Positions 46,553 to 55,560 of a stretch of DNA of 64,000 nucleotides are shown piece by piece. Location of the stretch: NCBI RefSeq assembly GCF_000687145.1, contig NZ_JMFG01000008.1:26045-90044 (forward strand), in the 5' to 3' direction. The stretch comes from Thermoanaerobaculum aquaticum (GTDB lineage: Bacteria > Acidobacteriota > Thermoanaerobaculia > Thermoanaerobaculales > Thermoanaerobaculaceae). Within the stretch, counting starts at the first letter, position 1, and each line of letters opens with the position of its first letter. The notes beneath the pieces were generated by a model that saw only the letters and a program-made list of their open reading frames with translations, was not told the DNA's origin and made no database searches. The position numbers and the translations under genes were made by a program.

Positions 46553-47830
46553 ATGCGCCAGCAAACACGCCCAGCAGTTTCCGGCCCGCCTTCGCCGAAA
46601 TCCCTGTTCCGCCGCGTGGCGAAAACCCTTTCGGCCATCGAGCAGGGGGAAACGCCCCTTGCGACCATCAGGGCTGCTGCTGACCACATGATCCGCCATT
46701 TCCACAACGAACTGGGGTTAGTGGGGGGCCGCGTCTACCGCCTGGAGGGCGTCAACTATGAGCTGGTGGAGACCTTTGGGCAAACGCCCAGCGCTCCCGT
46801 GGGCGCCCGCGTGCCCATCTCCTACCCGCCCATCCAGGAGCTTTTGGAGCGAGGCCTGGTGGTCATGGACCGCAACGCCCCGGGCCTCGATCCGGCATTG
46901 GAGGACGCCCTGGGCACCGGTGAGCGCTTTGCCGCCATTGCCCTGAGCGACGGCGAGTACATCATTTCCTTCGATGTCACCCCCGGCCGGGGCAGCGACG
47001 AGGAGCTAGCCGCCTCGCTCAACATCGTCAGGCTGGCGTTGAGCCAAAAGCTACGCCAGGAACGCTTCGACGAGATCCTGCAGGATGCCCTCCGCATTCA
47101 GAACTCCATCCTGCCGAAGAGGGTTCCCGAATATCCGGGGTTTGATTTGGCCGGCGATTCCCGCCCGGCCGAAGTGGTAGGCGGCGATTTTTACGACTTC
47201 ATCCCCGTTTCCCCGGAAATCTTCGACTTGGCCATTGCTGACGCTTCCGGCCACGGTTTGCCCGCAGCGTTGCAGGTTCGCGACGTGTACGTGGGCTTGC
47301 GCATGGGCCTGGCCAGGGATTTCAAGATCGTGCGCACCGTGGAGCGCCTGGCCACCATCATCAACCGCTCCAAGCTCACCTCAAAGTTTGTTTCGCTGTT
47401 CGTGGGTGAGCTGGAGTCCAACGGCAATTTGGTTTATGTGAACGCCGGTCACGTGCCGCCTTTCGTCCTCAAGAAAGACGGCAAGCTGCTCTTCCTGCGG
47501 GAAGGTGGCATGGTGCTTGGCCCATCCGACAAAGCCACCTACGTCCGGGGTTTCGTGCGACTAGAACCCGGCGATGTGCTGGTGATGTACACCGACGGCA
47601 TCACCGAATGCCTCCACCACCGCACCGGCGAGGAGTTTGGGGTCGAACGCCTGGTCCGCCTGGTGCGCCGCCACCGCCACGCGCCCGCCAGCCACATTGT
47701 GAAGCTGATCTTCGATGCCACCGCCAGCTTCTCCGGCCAACCCACCCCCAGCGATGACCAGACGGTGGTGGTGGTGAAACGCACCTCCAACGCCGAGCCC
47801 TCGCCCGAAGCCAGGTATACTGCCCGCTGA
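46553..47830 (+). CDS. PP2C-type (SpoIIE/RsbU) serine phosphatase
   Basis: A 425-residue protein. The N-terminal half (about 40-165) looks like a GAF-type sensor domain; the C-terminal half (about 195-410) is a PP2C_SIG domain with EVVGGDFYDF, IADASGHGLPAAL, NAGHVPPF and YTDGITE. These hold the metal-binding Asp residues. Such phosphatases control anti-sigma antagonists or other switches. No partner antagonist or kinase is nearby. AAAGGAG precedes the ATG, and its stop overlaps the next ATG by one base. Confidence 0.88.
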   Translation: MRQQTRPAVSGPPSPKSLFRRVAKTLSAIEQGETPLATIRAAADHMIRHFHNELGLVGGRVYRLEGVNYELVETFGQTPSAPVGARVPISYPPIQELLERGLVVMDRNAPGLDPALEDALGTGERFAAIALSDGEYIISFDVTPGRGSDEELAASLNIVRLALSQKLRQERFDEILQDALRIQNSILPKRVPEYPGFDLAGDSRPAEVVGGDFYDFIPVSPEIFDLAIADASGHGLPAALQVRDVYVGLRMGLARDFKIVRTVERLATIINRSKLTSKFVSLFVGELESNGNLVYVNAGHVPPFVLKKDGKLLFLREGGMVLGPSDKATYVRGFVRLEPGDVLVMYTDGITECLHHRTGEEFGVERLVRLVRRHRHAPASHIVKLIFDATASFSGQPTPSDDQTVVVVKRTSNAEPSPEARYTAR

Positions 47831-48522
47831 TGATTGCACTTACCGCCGAGCACTTCTTCGATCTTTCTGGCTTTTCCCACCGCGGGTTGTTCCCAGATAA
47901 CGAGCCCGTCTGGACAGCGCTGGCCAGCGGCCTTGCGCGTTATTTGGAAAGCTGGAGCTGTTGGGAAATCCGCTCCCCGCTCCCCGAGGGGGTGCACCTG
48001 CTTTCCGGCCCGGTGTTCATAGCCGAGGACGTGGAGATCGAGCCGGGGGTGGTCATCCGCGGGCCGGTGCTCTTGGACCGCGGGTGCCGGGTGCGCACCG
48101 GCGCTTACCTGCGGGGGCCGGTGTTGTGCGGCGAAGGCGCGGTGGTGGGAGCCCACTCCGAGCTTAAGAACGCCATCCTCTTGCCGCAAGCCCACGCGCC
48201 GCACCAAAACTACGTGGGGGATTCCATCCTCGGACGGGGCGTTAACCTCGGTGCGGGAACCATCCTCTCCAACGTTAAAAACGTGGGCGGCGAAATCACG
48301 ATTCCGGTGGGCGAAGAAAAGGTCCGCACCGGCCTGCGAAAGCTGGGCGCGATCCTCGGTGATGGGTGTAAGACGGGATGCAACACCGTCACCAACCCGG
48401 GGGTGCTCATGGGCCCCGGCTGCGTCACCTACCCCAACGCCACCCTTCGCTCAGGCTATTACCCGCCCAGAACCGTGGTGAAGGTTCGCCAGGTCCAGCA
48501 GCTGCTCAGGCTCGACAGCTAG
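47830..48522 (+). CDS. Left-handed beta-helix (hexapeptide) acyl/nucleotidyltransferase-like protein
   Basis: A 230-residue protein with hexapeptide turns from about 60 to 215. The segment HQNYVGDSILGRGVNLGAGT matches the acetyltransferase half of GlmU-like sugar-phosphate enzymes, but no uridylyltransferase domain is present. It may be an acetyltransferase acting on sugar phosphates. The start overlaps the phosphatase stop by one base. Confidence 0.78.
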   Translation: MIALTAEHFFDLSGFSHRGLFPDNEPVWTALASGLARYLESWSCWEIRSPLPEGVHLLSGPVFIAEDVEIEPGVVIRGPVLLDRGCRVRTGAYLRGPVLCGEGAVVGAHSELKNAILLPQAHAPHQNYVGDSILGRGVNLGAGTILSNVKNVGGEITIPVGEEKVRTGLRKLGAILGDGCKTGCNTVTNPGVLMGPGCVTYPNATLRSGYYPPRTVVKVRQVQQLLRLDS

Positions 48523-48569
48523 CACTTGGCACGGGTATTGCATGTGCGTGAAGGCGGAGGGAGGTAGCC

Positions 48570-50546
48570 ATGAGCACCCGCAGCCACTGGCAGCTTAAAG
48601 CCGCAAGCTTCTTGATGGTGGCTATGGTGTCCTGGGCGCAAGAGGGCGCGGATGAACTGACCTCTCTAAGCTACATCTCGTACCTTGAACGGTACGCCAC
48701 CCTCAAACCCGCCACCCAAGGGGAAACCCTGGATGCGGTGGTGAACATGCCGGTGCTCCCCGGGGACCGGGTGGAAACCGCCCGCGGCGCGCGCCTGGAA
48801 ATTCAACTTTCCGACGGCTCCACGGTTTGGCTCGACCAGTTCACCACCGTGGACTTTGACAGCATCGCCAAAAGCCGCGGTTATTCGGCCCCGCGCACGG
48901 CCCTCTACCTGGCCGCCGGTGGGATTGCCGTGGAGGTAGCCGCGGAAGCCGCATCGGTACGGGTGGACTCTCCCGCCGGCACCGTTTACCTTGCCCGGGG
49001 CGGCCTGTACCGCCTGCAGCTGGATGGGGACCAGCTCAAGGTGGCTGCCCACCGGGGTTCCGCAGAGCTCCCGGCAGGGATGGGCTCGGTCTTGCTACGG
49101 GCAGGTTTTGCCGCCTGGGTTGCCGACAACGAGGAGCTCCAGCGGGTGGAATGGAGCGGCGATAGCGACGATTTCTGGCAGTGGGTCTTGGAGCGCCGCA
49201 TGCCCCCCAGCCAATCCCCCACAACCCGCTACGTGCAGGGGGCTCCGCGGGCCTACGTCCTGGACACCTACGGAGAATGGGTGTACTTGACCGACCTCTC
49301 GGCCTGGGGTTGGCGGCCGCGGGTGAGCGTCACCTGGGTTCCTTACTCCTACGGCCGTTGGTACTGGACGCCCGCGGGCTGGTGTTGGGTTTCCTACGAA
49401 CCGTGGGGCTGGTACCCCTACCACTACGGCTCCTGGTACTTTTCCGTAAGCTTCGGCTGGGTTTGGTTTTACGACCCAGTTTGGGCCCCGGCGTGGGTTC
49501 ACTGGGTTTACACCCCCGGGTATGTGGGCTGGTGCCCCCGGGGGTATTACGACTGGTGGTGGTGGAAACAAGGGCATCATCACTACGATCGGCCGCACCG
49601 GTGGTCGGAAGTGAGCTTCGATTTTTCAGGACGGGTTCGCCTAGGGCACATTGATCACCGGCCCTGGACCTTCGTCCCCGAGGATCGCTTTACCTCATCC
49701 CATATTGAGCGGGTTCGGCTGGATCCCGGCCGGATCATCCGCTCCATCGGCGACCGCGAAGCCATCGTGCGCTCGGGGCCTCTGGTGGGACCCGCACCGC
49801 GAGACCTTGGGCGACCGGCGGAGCTCCGCGAGCTGTTCCGCGACCAGGCACCCCGGGAGGTTACAAACTACCTCCGGCGTGAGACGCGTGGTCCAGCGGA
49901 TAACGACGTGTCCCCCCTGCCGTTAACGCGCACCTCAGAAGCGGTGCGTTTGGCCAGGCCTTTCCCCGTCCGCCCCTCCGACGGAGGGGATGAAGCGCGC
50001 CCACGGACCGAGCCTTCTTTCTCCCGCGGACGTCAACCCGGCGCTGATACCTCCAGGCCCTCCGGAAGGGAGCCGGACGTCACCCGGTTGCCGGACCGAC
50101 GCCGGGAGCCGGAAAGGGTGGAGCAACCGGAGCGCACCTCTCGTCCCCCATCCTCCTGGCAGCCGCGGGTGCCTCGCCCCGAAGCCCCAGAGGTTCCCAG
50201 GGCTCCAAGCCGGCGGGAAAACCTCGTGCCTCGCCCCTCGCCCGATTCCTCCGAGTCCTGGCGGTGGGAACAACCCCGCTTCTCTGCCCCGGATCGCTCC
50301 GCACCGCCAGCTTCCCCCCAGCCGCGCCAGATCATCCCCAGGGAAAGCCCTCGCCTGCGGGAAATCCCCGCCGAACCCGCCCCCAGGACCCGCTCCAGCT
50401 TCCCCTCCAGCCCGCCTTCAGGGGTGAGCAGACCACAATCCCCGCCGCGAGAGAACATAGCGCCACGCAGCCCCGCAAGCAGCGCCCCGCGCTCGGAAGG
50501 CCAGGCGCCCCGCGGAAGACCCCACGCCGATCGTCCCCGGCATTGA
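48570..50546 (+). CDS. FecR-domain protein with W/Y-rich (DUF6600-like) region and P/R-rich tail
   Basis: A 658-residue secreted protein. A signal peptide (about 1-24) leads to a FecR domain (about 57-177; NMPVLPGDRVETARGARLEI), then a striking Trp/Tyr-rich stretch (about 230-345; WVPYSYGRWYWTPAGWCWV), then a Pro/Arg/Ser-rich disordered tail. FecR-domain proteins can bind surface glycans or sense ligands. It lies 47 bases downstream of the hexapeptide gene, behind GGGAGG. The function is unknown. Confidence 0.82.
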   Translation: MSTRSHWQLKAASFLMVAMVSWAQEGADELTSLSYISYLERYATLKPATQGETLDAVVNMPVLPGDRVETARGARLEIQLSDGSTVWLDQFTTVDFDSIAKSRGYSAPRTALYLAAGGIAVEVAAEAASVRVDSPAGTVYLARGGLYRLQLDGDQLKVAAHRGSAELPAGMGSVLLRAGFAAWVADNEELQRVEWSGDSDDFWQWVLERRMPPSQSPTTRYVQGAPRAYVLDTYGEWVYLTDLSAWGWRPRVSVTWVPYSYGRWYWTPAGWCWVSYEPWGWYPYHYGSWYFSVSFGWVWFYDPVWAPAWVHWVYTPGYVGWCPRGYYDWWWWKQGHHHYDRPHRWSEVSFDFSGRVRLGHIDHRPWTFVPEDRFTSSHIERVRLDPGRIIRSIGDREAIVRSGPLVGPAPRDLGRPAELRELFRDQAPREVTNYLRRETRGPADNDVSPLPLTRTSEAVRLARPFPVRPSDGGDEARPRTEPSFSRGRQPGADTSRPSGREPDVTRLPDRRREPERVEQPERTSRPPSSWQPRVPRPEAPEVPRAPSRRENLVPRPSPDSSESWRWEQPRFSAPDRSAPPASPQPRQIIPRESPRLREIPAEPAPRTRSSFPSSPPSGVSRPQSPPRENIAPRSPASSAPRSEGQAPRGRPHADRPRH

Positions 50547-50664
50547 TTCGAGGTTGCCCCCAGCGGGAAGAGACGTAGTTTCGCGCACAGCCCTTCGCGT
50601 CCGTTGCTCAGGGGCAAGGGCAGACAGCGGCCAAGCGTCGCGGGGTTAAACCGTTCCGCGAAGC

Positions 50665-50694
50665 TTGGCAAGGCCTTCTTCAGTTTGCTATACA
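50665..50694 (+). promoter_or_regulatory. Leaderless promoter of the membrane-protein gene
   Basis: TTGGCA (50665-50670) and TATACA (50689-50694) are 18 bases apart. The ATG at 50701 follows six bases later. No Shine-Dalgarno is present. Confidence 0.55.
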
Positions 50695-50700
50695 GTGCCT

Positions 50701-52212
50701 ATGAGGTTTTGCTCAAAGTATTTTTGGGTACTCATCTCCCCAACCTTAATTTTTTTACTGTTTGCCCGGGTCTTTTCGTTTTCCCTCATGGGGGACGATT
50801 TCCAGCTTCTCCAGCATGTTCACCAGGCACTCCATCAACCTCGCTTGCTGGTAAGTGACTTCGACACGTCTTACCGCCCCACCACAATTTGGACGTTGGC
50901 CCTGGACCGTCTTCTTTGGGATCGCTGGGCAGGGGGCTTTCACCTGCAGAGTGTGCTGCTGCACAGTATTGTGGCGTGTGCGTTGGTTCTGGTTGGTGCG
51001 AAACTAGGATTGTCCAAACCCGTTTCCCTTGCCCTTGGCCTGCTTTGGGGCTTATCGCCGTTTGCGTCCGAAACAGCTACGCTGGTTTCCAGCCGTTTCG
51101 ATGATCTTCTCCTTTTGTGCTGGTTTTGCCTAGTTTTGGCCTGGCCGCGCCCGGGGATGCGCAGCCACCCATGGCTTCTGGCTCTGCTAACGGTGCTGGC
51201 CATGCTCAGCAAGGAAACGTGGGTGGTGACCCCGGTTCTCGTTTTCGCGCTGGCCTGGGGGTTTGCCCGGGATTCGCTGGCCGCAAGCTTCAAAAAAGCC
51301 CTGGTCTTTTTCGCCGGGGCTTTGCTGTACGTTGGGATTTATTTCCTCTGCTTTCCGGGAGACAAGAACTACTTCCGCTACGACCTCCGGGTGCTGGCCA
51401 AGGTGCCCCACAGCTTGGCCTCCTTTTTGCACCTGGAACAACCGGTGCCTCTGGAGTTTCCGTTCACGCTTCGTGGGGGCCTGGCCACTGTGGTGGTGCT
51501 TTTGTTGGTGGTTTTAGCGGTGAAAACCCGTCATCCGGCAGGGATTTTCGGTGCCAGCTTGCTTTTTGCGCCCATGCTTCCCACCCTGCTCGTGCCCTAC
51601 CAGCCCTCCCGCTACTTGGTTGCCCCGTACGCTGGCTTTCTTCTCCTGATTTTGGCGAGCCTTGCCGTCTTCTTCCAGAAGTTGGGAGAACGCAGCCGCC
51701 GGATTGCCAGCGTGGCAGCAGGCTTCGTGGGTTTTCTGGTGCTCCTCGCCCACGTTTTTACCGTGCGGGCGGACCTACGGGATTGGGCCCGCGTTTCCGA
51801 CGCCCATGCCCGGCTCGTAAGACAGGCCGAGGCGGTTGCCGGTGAGTTTCCCCTGGATCGCCCGGTGGCGGTGGTCCGCGCCGACGGCACCAACGTGCTC
51901 CGGGATATTGCCCTTTCGGTGGAAGGGTGGCCCAAGCTCTTTTACGTTCGCGGCAGCGATCCGGCCGGGCTCATTGACGCCGCCGCGCTCTTCGAGTGGG
52001 TGCTCCACCGGGAAGACCTGCAAGTCAGGCCTGTTCCGGAGTCACCGGGATCCCTGAACCGCCGGGGAGCGGTGCTGCTTTACACCCGCGACGGGTTTCG
52101 GTGGGTGAGCAGGGACGAACCCAACCTCCGGGTGGCGGTGGAAGCCTGGCGCGGGCGTGGCTTTCCGGTGCGGGTCATCGAGGTGCGCCCACTCCCCCGG
52201 TTAACCCTCTAA
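50701..52212 (+). CDS. Multi-spanning membrane protein, glycosyltransferase-like
   Basis: A 503-residue protein with about ten membrane helices (to about residue 365) and a soluble C-terminal domain of about 140 residues. The loop FSLMGDDFQLLQHVHQAL between the first two helices has acidic residues as in ArnT/PMT (GT-C) sugar transferases. I therefore infer a polyprenyl-phosphate-dependent glycosyltransferase, without proof. The stop overlaps the asnB stop by four bases. Confidence 0.7.
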   Translation: MRFCSKYFWVLISPTLIFLLFARVFSFSLMGDDFQLLQHVHQALHQPRLLVSDFDTSYRPTTIWTLALDRLLWDRWAGGFHLQSVLLHSIVACALVLVGAKLGLSKPVSLALGLLWGLSPFASETATLVSSRFDDLLLLCWFCLVLAWPRPGMRSHPWLLALLTVLAMLSKETWVVTPVLVFALAWGFARDSLAASFKKALVFFAGALLYVGIYFLCFPGDKNYFRYDLRVLAKVPHSLASFLHLEQPVPLEFPFTLRGGLATVVVLLLVVLAVKTRHPAGIFGASLLFAPMLPTLLVPYQPSRYLVAPYAGFLLLILASLAVFFQKLGERSRRIASVAAGFVGFLVLLAHVFTVRADLRDWARVSDAHARLVRQAEAVAGEFPLDRPVAVVRADGTNVLRDIALSVEGWPKLFYVRGSDPAGLIDAAALFEWVLHREDLQVRPVPESPGSLNRRGAVLLYTRDGFRWVSRDEPNLRVAVEAWRGRGFPVRVIEVRPLPRLTL

Positions 52213-54032
52213 CCCCACCGGGAAAGCCAGTGCTCCAGGGTGAGGAGCGTAAACACCGCCCGGGCGTGGCGTGGGGGATCGGCTACAGCTAATTTGCTAA
52301 GGGTTTTGGCCAAAGGCCCCATACGCAAGAAACCACGCAGGGAGCACCGCGGATCGTGTAACACCCGTTGCACTTCCCCGACCCAGGGTCCAGCCAGCCA
52401 CTGGCGAAGCGGCGGCTCAAACCCCCTCTTGGGACCCCGTCGTACCTCCGTGGGAAGAAGCCCGCGGGTAGCCCGGCGCAGCAAGCGCTTGGTGCGGAAG
52501 GGCGATAGCAAGAGCTTGGGGGGAACGGTGAGCAAGAAGCGCACCACCTCCTGATCCAGGAAAGGCGACCGCGCCTCCAGGGAACAGGCCATGGTGGCGC
52601 GGTCCATTTTTACCAGCAAATCTCCAGGCAAAAAGAAGAAAAGCTCAAGGGCACGCAAGCGGTTGACCGCTGAATCTTCCGGCGCCTGCGCCAGAACCCG
52701 GTGGAAAGAAGCCAAATTCGGCTCCCGACCCAAAAACGATGCCACTTCCCCGGGTGTAAACTTCACCGGCCCCCAAGCCAAATACCCCCCGGTGGGATCT
52801 CTCAGCCCCTCACGAAACCGCCGGGATAGCCACGGCTTGCCAGAAACCAGCCCCAAAGCGGCCAGTCCCGCCGCCAACGCCCACCGGGTCGGCAGCCTTT
52901 CCGCCGCAGCTGCCAGGAGGAAGCGGCGATAGCCAGCTAAAAGCTCGTCTCCGCCGTCCCCGTTGAGCACCACTTTCACCGCGGCCGAGGCGGCTTGCGC
53001 CACAAAATAGGTGGGGACCACCGAGGGGTCGGCCAAAGGCTCATCAAAGACCTCCGCCAGTTTGGGGAGAAGCTCAGGGCTCGGCGCCCCCTCCCCGGGA
53101 AGCACGTCCAGAGGCAAACCCAGGCTTGCCGCGGTGGCCAAGGCCCGGTGCTTTTCACCGGCATCACCTAAATCCACGAACAAAAGCTTGGGCTCCTCCC
53201 CAAGCCGCCGGGCAAGCGCCGCAATGCTCGCGGAATCCAAACCACCCGACAAGAACACCGCCACCGGCACATCGGCGCGCAACCGCAACGCGGTCGCCTC
53301 GGCCAAAAGCTCCACCAAGCGCTGAGCTGCGTCTTCCTCGCTGAGCGTGGGATCCGGGGAAAACTCAAAGGTGGAGTAACAGCCGCTACGGATTTCTCCG
53401 GTGGGAATGTCCAGTTCCAGCCAATGCCCGGGCGGGAGCTTTTCCACCCCCCGCACAAAGCAGCTCCCCTCGGGGACAAAGCCGAAAGTTAAAAACGCCT
53501 CCAGGGCCGGAGGGTCCACCACCCAGGATTGGGCAAAGGGCCGGAGCGCCTTTAGCTCGGAAGCAAAAAAGAGCCCCCCGTGGGAGCGCATCCAGTACAG
53601 CGGCTTTTTGCCCAATCGGTCCCGGGCCAAAAAGAGCTTTTGCGTACGCTCATCCACAACCGCCAGGGCGAACATCCCCCGAAGGTGCGAGAGCAGAGCC
53701 TTCCCGTGCTCCTCCCAAAGGTGGGCCAAAAGCTCGGTGTCCCCCGAGGAGCGGAGGCGGTGCCCATGGCCCCGCAGCTCCTCCTGCAGCTCCCGGTAGT
53801 TGTAAATCTCGCCGTTGAGCACCACATGAATGGTGCCGCTCTCGTTCCTCACCGGTTGGTCCCCGGCCACCAAATCCACGATGGCCAGGCGACAAGCCCC
53901 AATCCCCCATCCCGGGCCTGACACAAAGCCGGTGGCATCGGGACCCCGATGGCGCAAAAGGGCGAGGGCCCTCTCCGCATCCCGGGAGGAGCACACCACT
54001 CGGCTGCCGGCGTAGCCAAAGATCCCGCACAT
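52209..54032 (-). CDS. asnB: Asparagine synthase (glutamine-hydrolysing)
   Basis: A 607-residue two-domain enzyme. The N-terminal Ntn-type glutaminase starts MCGIFGYAG with nucleophile Cys2 and has RHRGPDATG and LNGEIYNYREL. The synthetase domain has the ATP loop FLSGGLDSASI. It converts Asp to Asn, or, in the wider family, amidates other acids. It diverges from the aminotransferase-fold gene across 62 bases with a palindrome. Confidence 0.93.
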   Translation of the reverse strand: MCGIFGYAGSRVVCSSRDAERALALLRHRGPDATGFVSGPGWGIGACRLAIVDLVAGDQPVRNESGTIHVVLNGEIYNYRELQEELRGHGHRLRSSGDTELLAHLWEEHGKALLSHLRGMFALAVVDERTQKLFLARDRLGKKPLYWMRSHGGLFFASELKALRPFAQSWVVDPPALEAFLTFGFVPEGSCFVRGVEKLPPGHWLELDIPTGEIRSGCYSTFEFSPDPTLSEEDAAQRLVELLAEATALRLRADVPVAVFLSGGLDSASIAALARRLGEEPKLLFVDLGDAGEKHRALATAASLGLPLDVLPGEGAPSPELLPKLAEVFDEPLADPSVVPTYFVAQAASAAVKVVLNGDGGDELLAGYRRFLLAAAAERLPTRWALAAGLAALGLVSGKPWLSRRFREGLRDPTGGYLAWGPVKFTPGEVASFLGREPNLASFHRVLAQAPEDSAVNRLRALELFFFLPGDLLVKMDRATMACSLEARSPFLDQEVVRFLLTVPPKLLLSPFRTKRLLRRATRGLLPTEVRRGPKRGFEPPLRQWLAGPWVGEVQRVLHDPRCSLRGFLRMGPLAKTLSKLAVADPPRHARAVFTLLTLEHWLSRWG

Positions 54033-54046
54033 GGCTGACCTTGCAC

Positions 54047-54059
54047 TTTACAGTGTAAA
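54047..54059. promoter_or_regulatory. Palindromic operator candidate
   Basis: TTTACA-G-TGTAAA is a perfect 13-base palindrome in the 62-base gap between asnB and the class V gene. On the minus strand its TGTAAA could serve as an asnB -10, 16 bases from TTGTCC. A bound regulator would block this promoter. Confidence 0.5.
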
Positions 54060-54094
54060 CGCCAGCCAGGACAAGCTTCTATACTGGCCCTGCC

Positions 54095-55180
54095 ATGGAG
54101 TTCTCCGCCATCTTTCCCATCCGCGAGCGCTGCCTTTACCTGGACCACGCCACCCTTGCCCCCCTGCCGCAGCCGGCGGTGGCCGCCGTTGGCGAAGCGC
54201 TGAGGCTCTACCAGCAGGAAGGTTTTTGGCAGTCGCGGGAGCTCAACCAGCTGGACCAAAAGGTCCGCATGCTGGTGTCGCAAATAGCAGGGTGTCAGCC
54301 CAGCGACGTGAGCCTTTTCCCCGATGCTGCCACGGCGCTGGCGGCCCTTTTTGCCGGGCTAGACCTTCCCCCAGGCACCGAGTTTTTTCTCACCGCAGAA
54401 GATCCCGACGAGGCCCGCTCCCTGGTCCTGCTCCTTCAGCGGTTGGGACGCCCTGCCACCCTCCTGGAGCCGGCCCGATGGGCACAGCTCGCTCACATTC
54501 TCGAGGCCAGGGCACCAGAACGCGCTGTGGTTTACCTCCCCTGGGTGGATGCTGCGGGGTGGGTGGGAGATTTTCCCGCCGTGGCCAAGGAGCTCAAGGC
54601 CCGGGGGTGCTTGGTGGTTCTGGACGGCAGCCAGGCCGTGCCCTGTCGGCCCGAAAGCTTTCCCGAACTGGAGGTGGAGGCGCTCTTGCTGCCCAGCCAC
54701 ACCTGGCTTTTGGGCCCGCAGGGGGCTTGCTCCTTGATCACCACGCCAGAACTGCGGGAACGCTGGCACCCCGTCTTTTCCCCCTGGCGTAAGCCTCTGG
54801 CCGAGGGCGCCAGCGACGCGGCGTGCTTTGAAGGCCAGGGTGTTTCCCCTCTTGTTTTGGCCGGCTGGGCGACAAGTTTGGAGTTGATCTTGGCCGAAGG
54901 CCTGGTGGCCGTGCGAAACCGCATCTTTGCCCACCAGCGGACCATGACCTCCTTTCTCCTCCAGCTGGGCTGGAACGTGGCCTCTCCGGGGGCCTCACAA
55001 CCAGTGGCCGGCATCGTTTTGGCCCAGCATCCGTTCTTTCCTGCCGAGGAAGTCCAGCGGCGCTTGCAAGCGCGGCACGTGCGGGTAGGCACCCTCGGTT
55101 CGTGGGTGCGCTTTTCCCCTCACTTTTACACCACCCTCGCCGAGCTGGACGCCCTCCAGAAGATCCTGAGCTCACTCTAG
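54095..55180 (+). CDS. Class V aminotransferase-fold protein lacking the PLP lysine
   Basis: A 361-residue protein with the fold of cysteine desulfurases: it starts LYLDHATLAPLP, where family members have a YLD/N.A..G..P pattern, and has VVLDGSQAVPC with the Asp-x-x-Gln that holds the cofactor. The lysine that should bind PLP is missing: relatives have a HKWLLGP-type motif, but here the segment reads SHTWLLGPQGA with Thr203 (codon ACC, 54701-54703). Asp and Gln are kept, so loss of the Schiff base is specific. It may be a pseudoenzyme. A TATACT box precedes it by nine bases. Confidence 0.82.
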   Translation: MEFSAIFPIRERCLYLDHATLAPLPQPAVAAVGEALRLYQQEGFWQSRELNQLDQKVRMLVSQIAGCQPSDVSLFPDAATALAALFAGLDLPPGTEFFLTAEDPDEARSLVLLLQRLGRPATLLEPARWAQLAHILEARAPERAVVYLPWVDAAGWVGDFPAVAKELKARGCLVVLDGSQAVPCRPESFPELEVEALLLPSHTWLLGPQGACSLITTPELRERWHPVFSPWRKPLAEGASDAACFEGQGVSPLVLAGWATSLELILAEGLVAVRNRIFAHQRTMTSFLLQLGWNVASPGASQPVAGIVLAQHPFFPAEEVQRRLQARHVRVGTLGSWVRFSPHFYTTLAELDALQKILSSL

Positions 55181-55331
55181 GCCCGTTCCAGCTCCAAACC
55201 ACGAACTGGCTTCGCGGGACCGAGTGTGGGGATTTGGCGCATTCGCGGCGGAGCAAGGACGAAAATTGCGGAACCGCGCTCAATCGCAACGTTAAAGGAA
55301 AACTGAGGAACCCGCACGAAAAATGTGGGAC

Positions 55332-55355
55332 CTGCGCTCCGTCGCAGTCTTTTTT
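55332..55355 (+). terminator. Weak terminator candidate after the class V gene
   Basis: CTGCG-CTCCGT-CGCAG is followed by TCTTTTTT. The stem has only five base pairs and the site is about 150 bases after the stop codon, so this is tentative. Confidence 0.35.
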
Positions 55356-55361
55356 CTGTTA

Positions 55362-55381
55362 GCCGGCGCAGGAGCGCCGGC
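55362..55381. repeat. Perfect GC-rich hairpin, REP-like
   Basis: GCCGGCGC pairs with GCGCCGGC around an AGGA loop. Such short GC palindromes are often scattered REP elements in GC-rich genomes. I see only one exact copy in this window. Confidence 0.4.
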
Positions 55382-55560
55382 CCCACACGCGGAGCGGCGG
55401 CCCCACATCCAACGCGGGGGGCCAAGCCGGCCACGCATGGGCGGGGGAGCGTGGCCGTGCCCCCCGCAAAAGAAGCGGCCGGACTCGCCACTCCGCGGGC
55501 GGTGGGGCCGGGGGGCGGAGAACGAGTCGTAGGCCGTATGGCCCAAACTCGCTTTGGGCA

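Larger units (their letters stand above)
55181..55560. other. Intergenic region with GC-rich inverted repeats
   Basis: About 380 bases between the class V gene and tRNA-Arg. It contains two degenerate direct repeats (GAAAAnTGnGG..ACC..CGCTC..TCGCA, about 55260-55290 and 55317-55349), a T-run hairpin (55332-55355), a perfect GCCGGCGC-AGGA-GCGCCGGC hairpin (55362-55381), and CCGGCCCCAC (55377-55386) repeated inverted at 55502-55511. I see no coding pattern. Confidence 0.5.
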
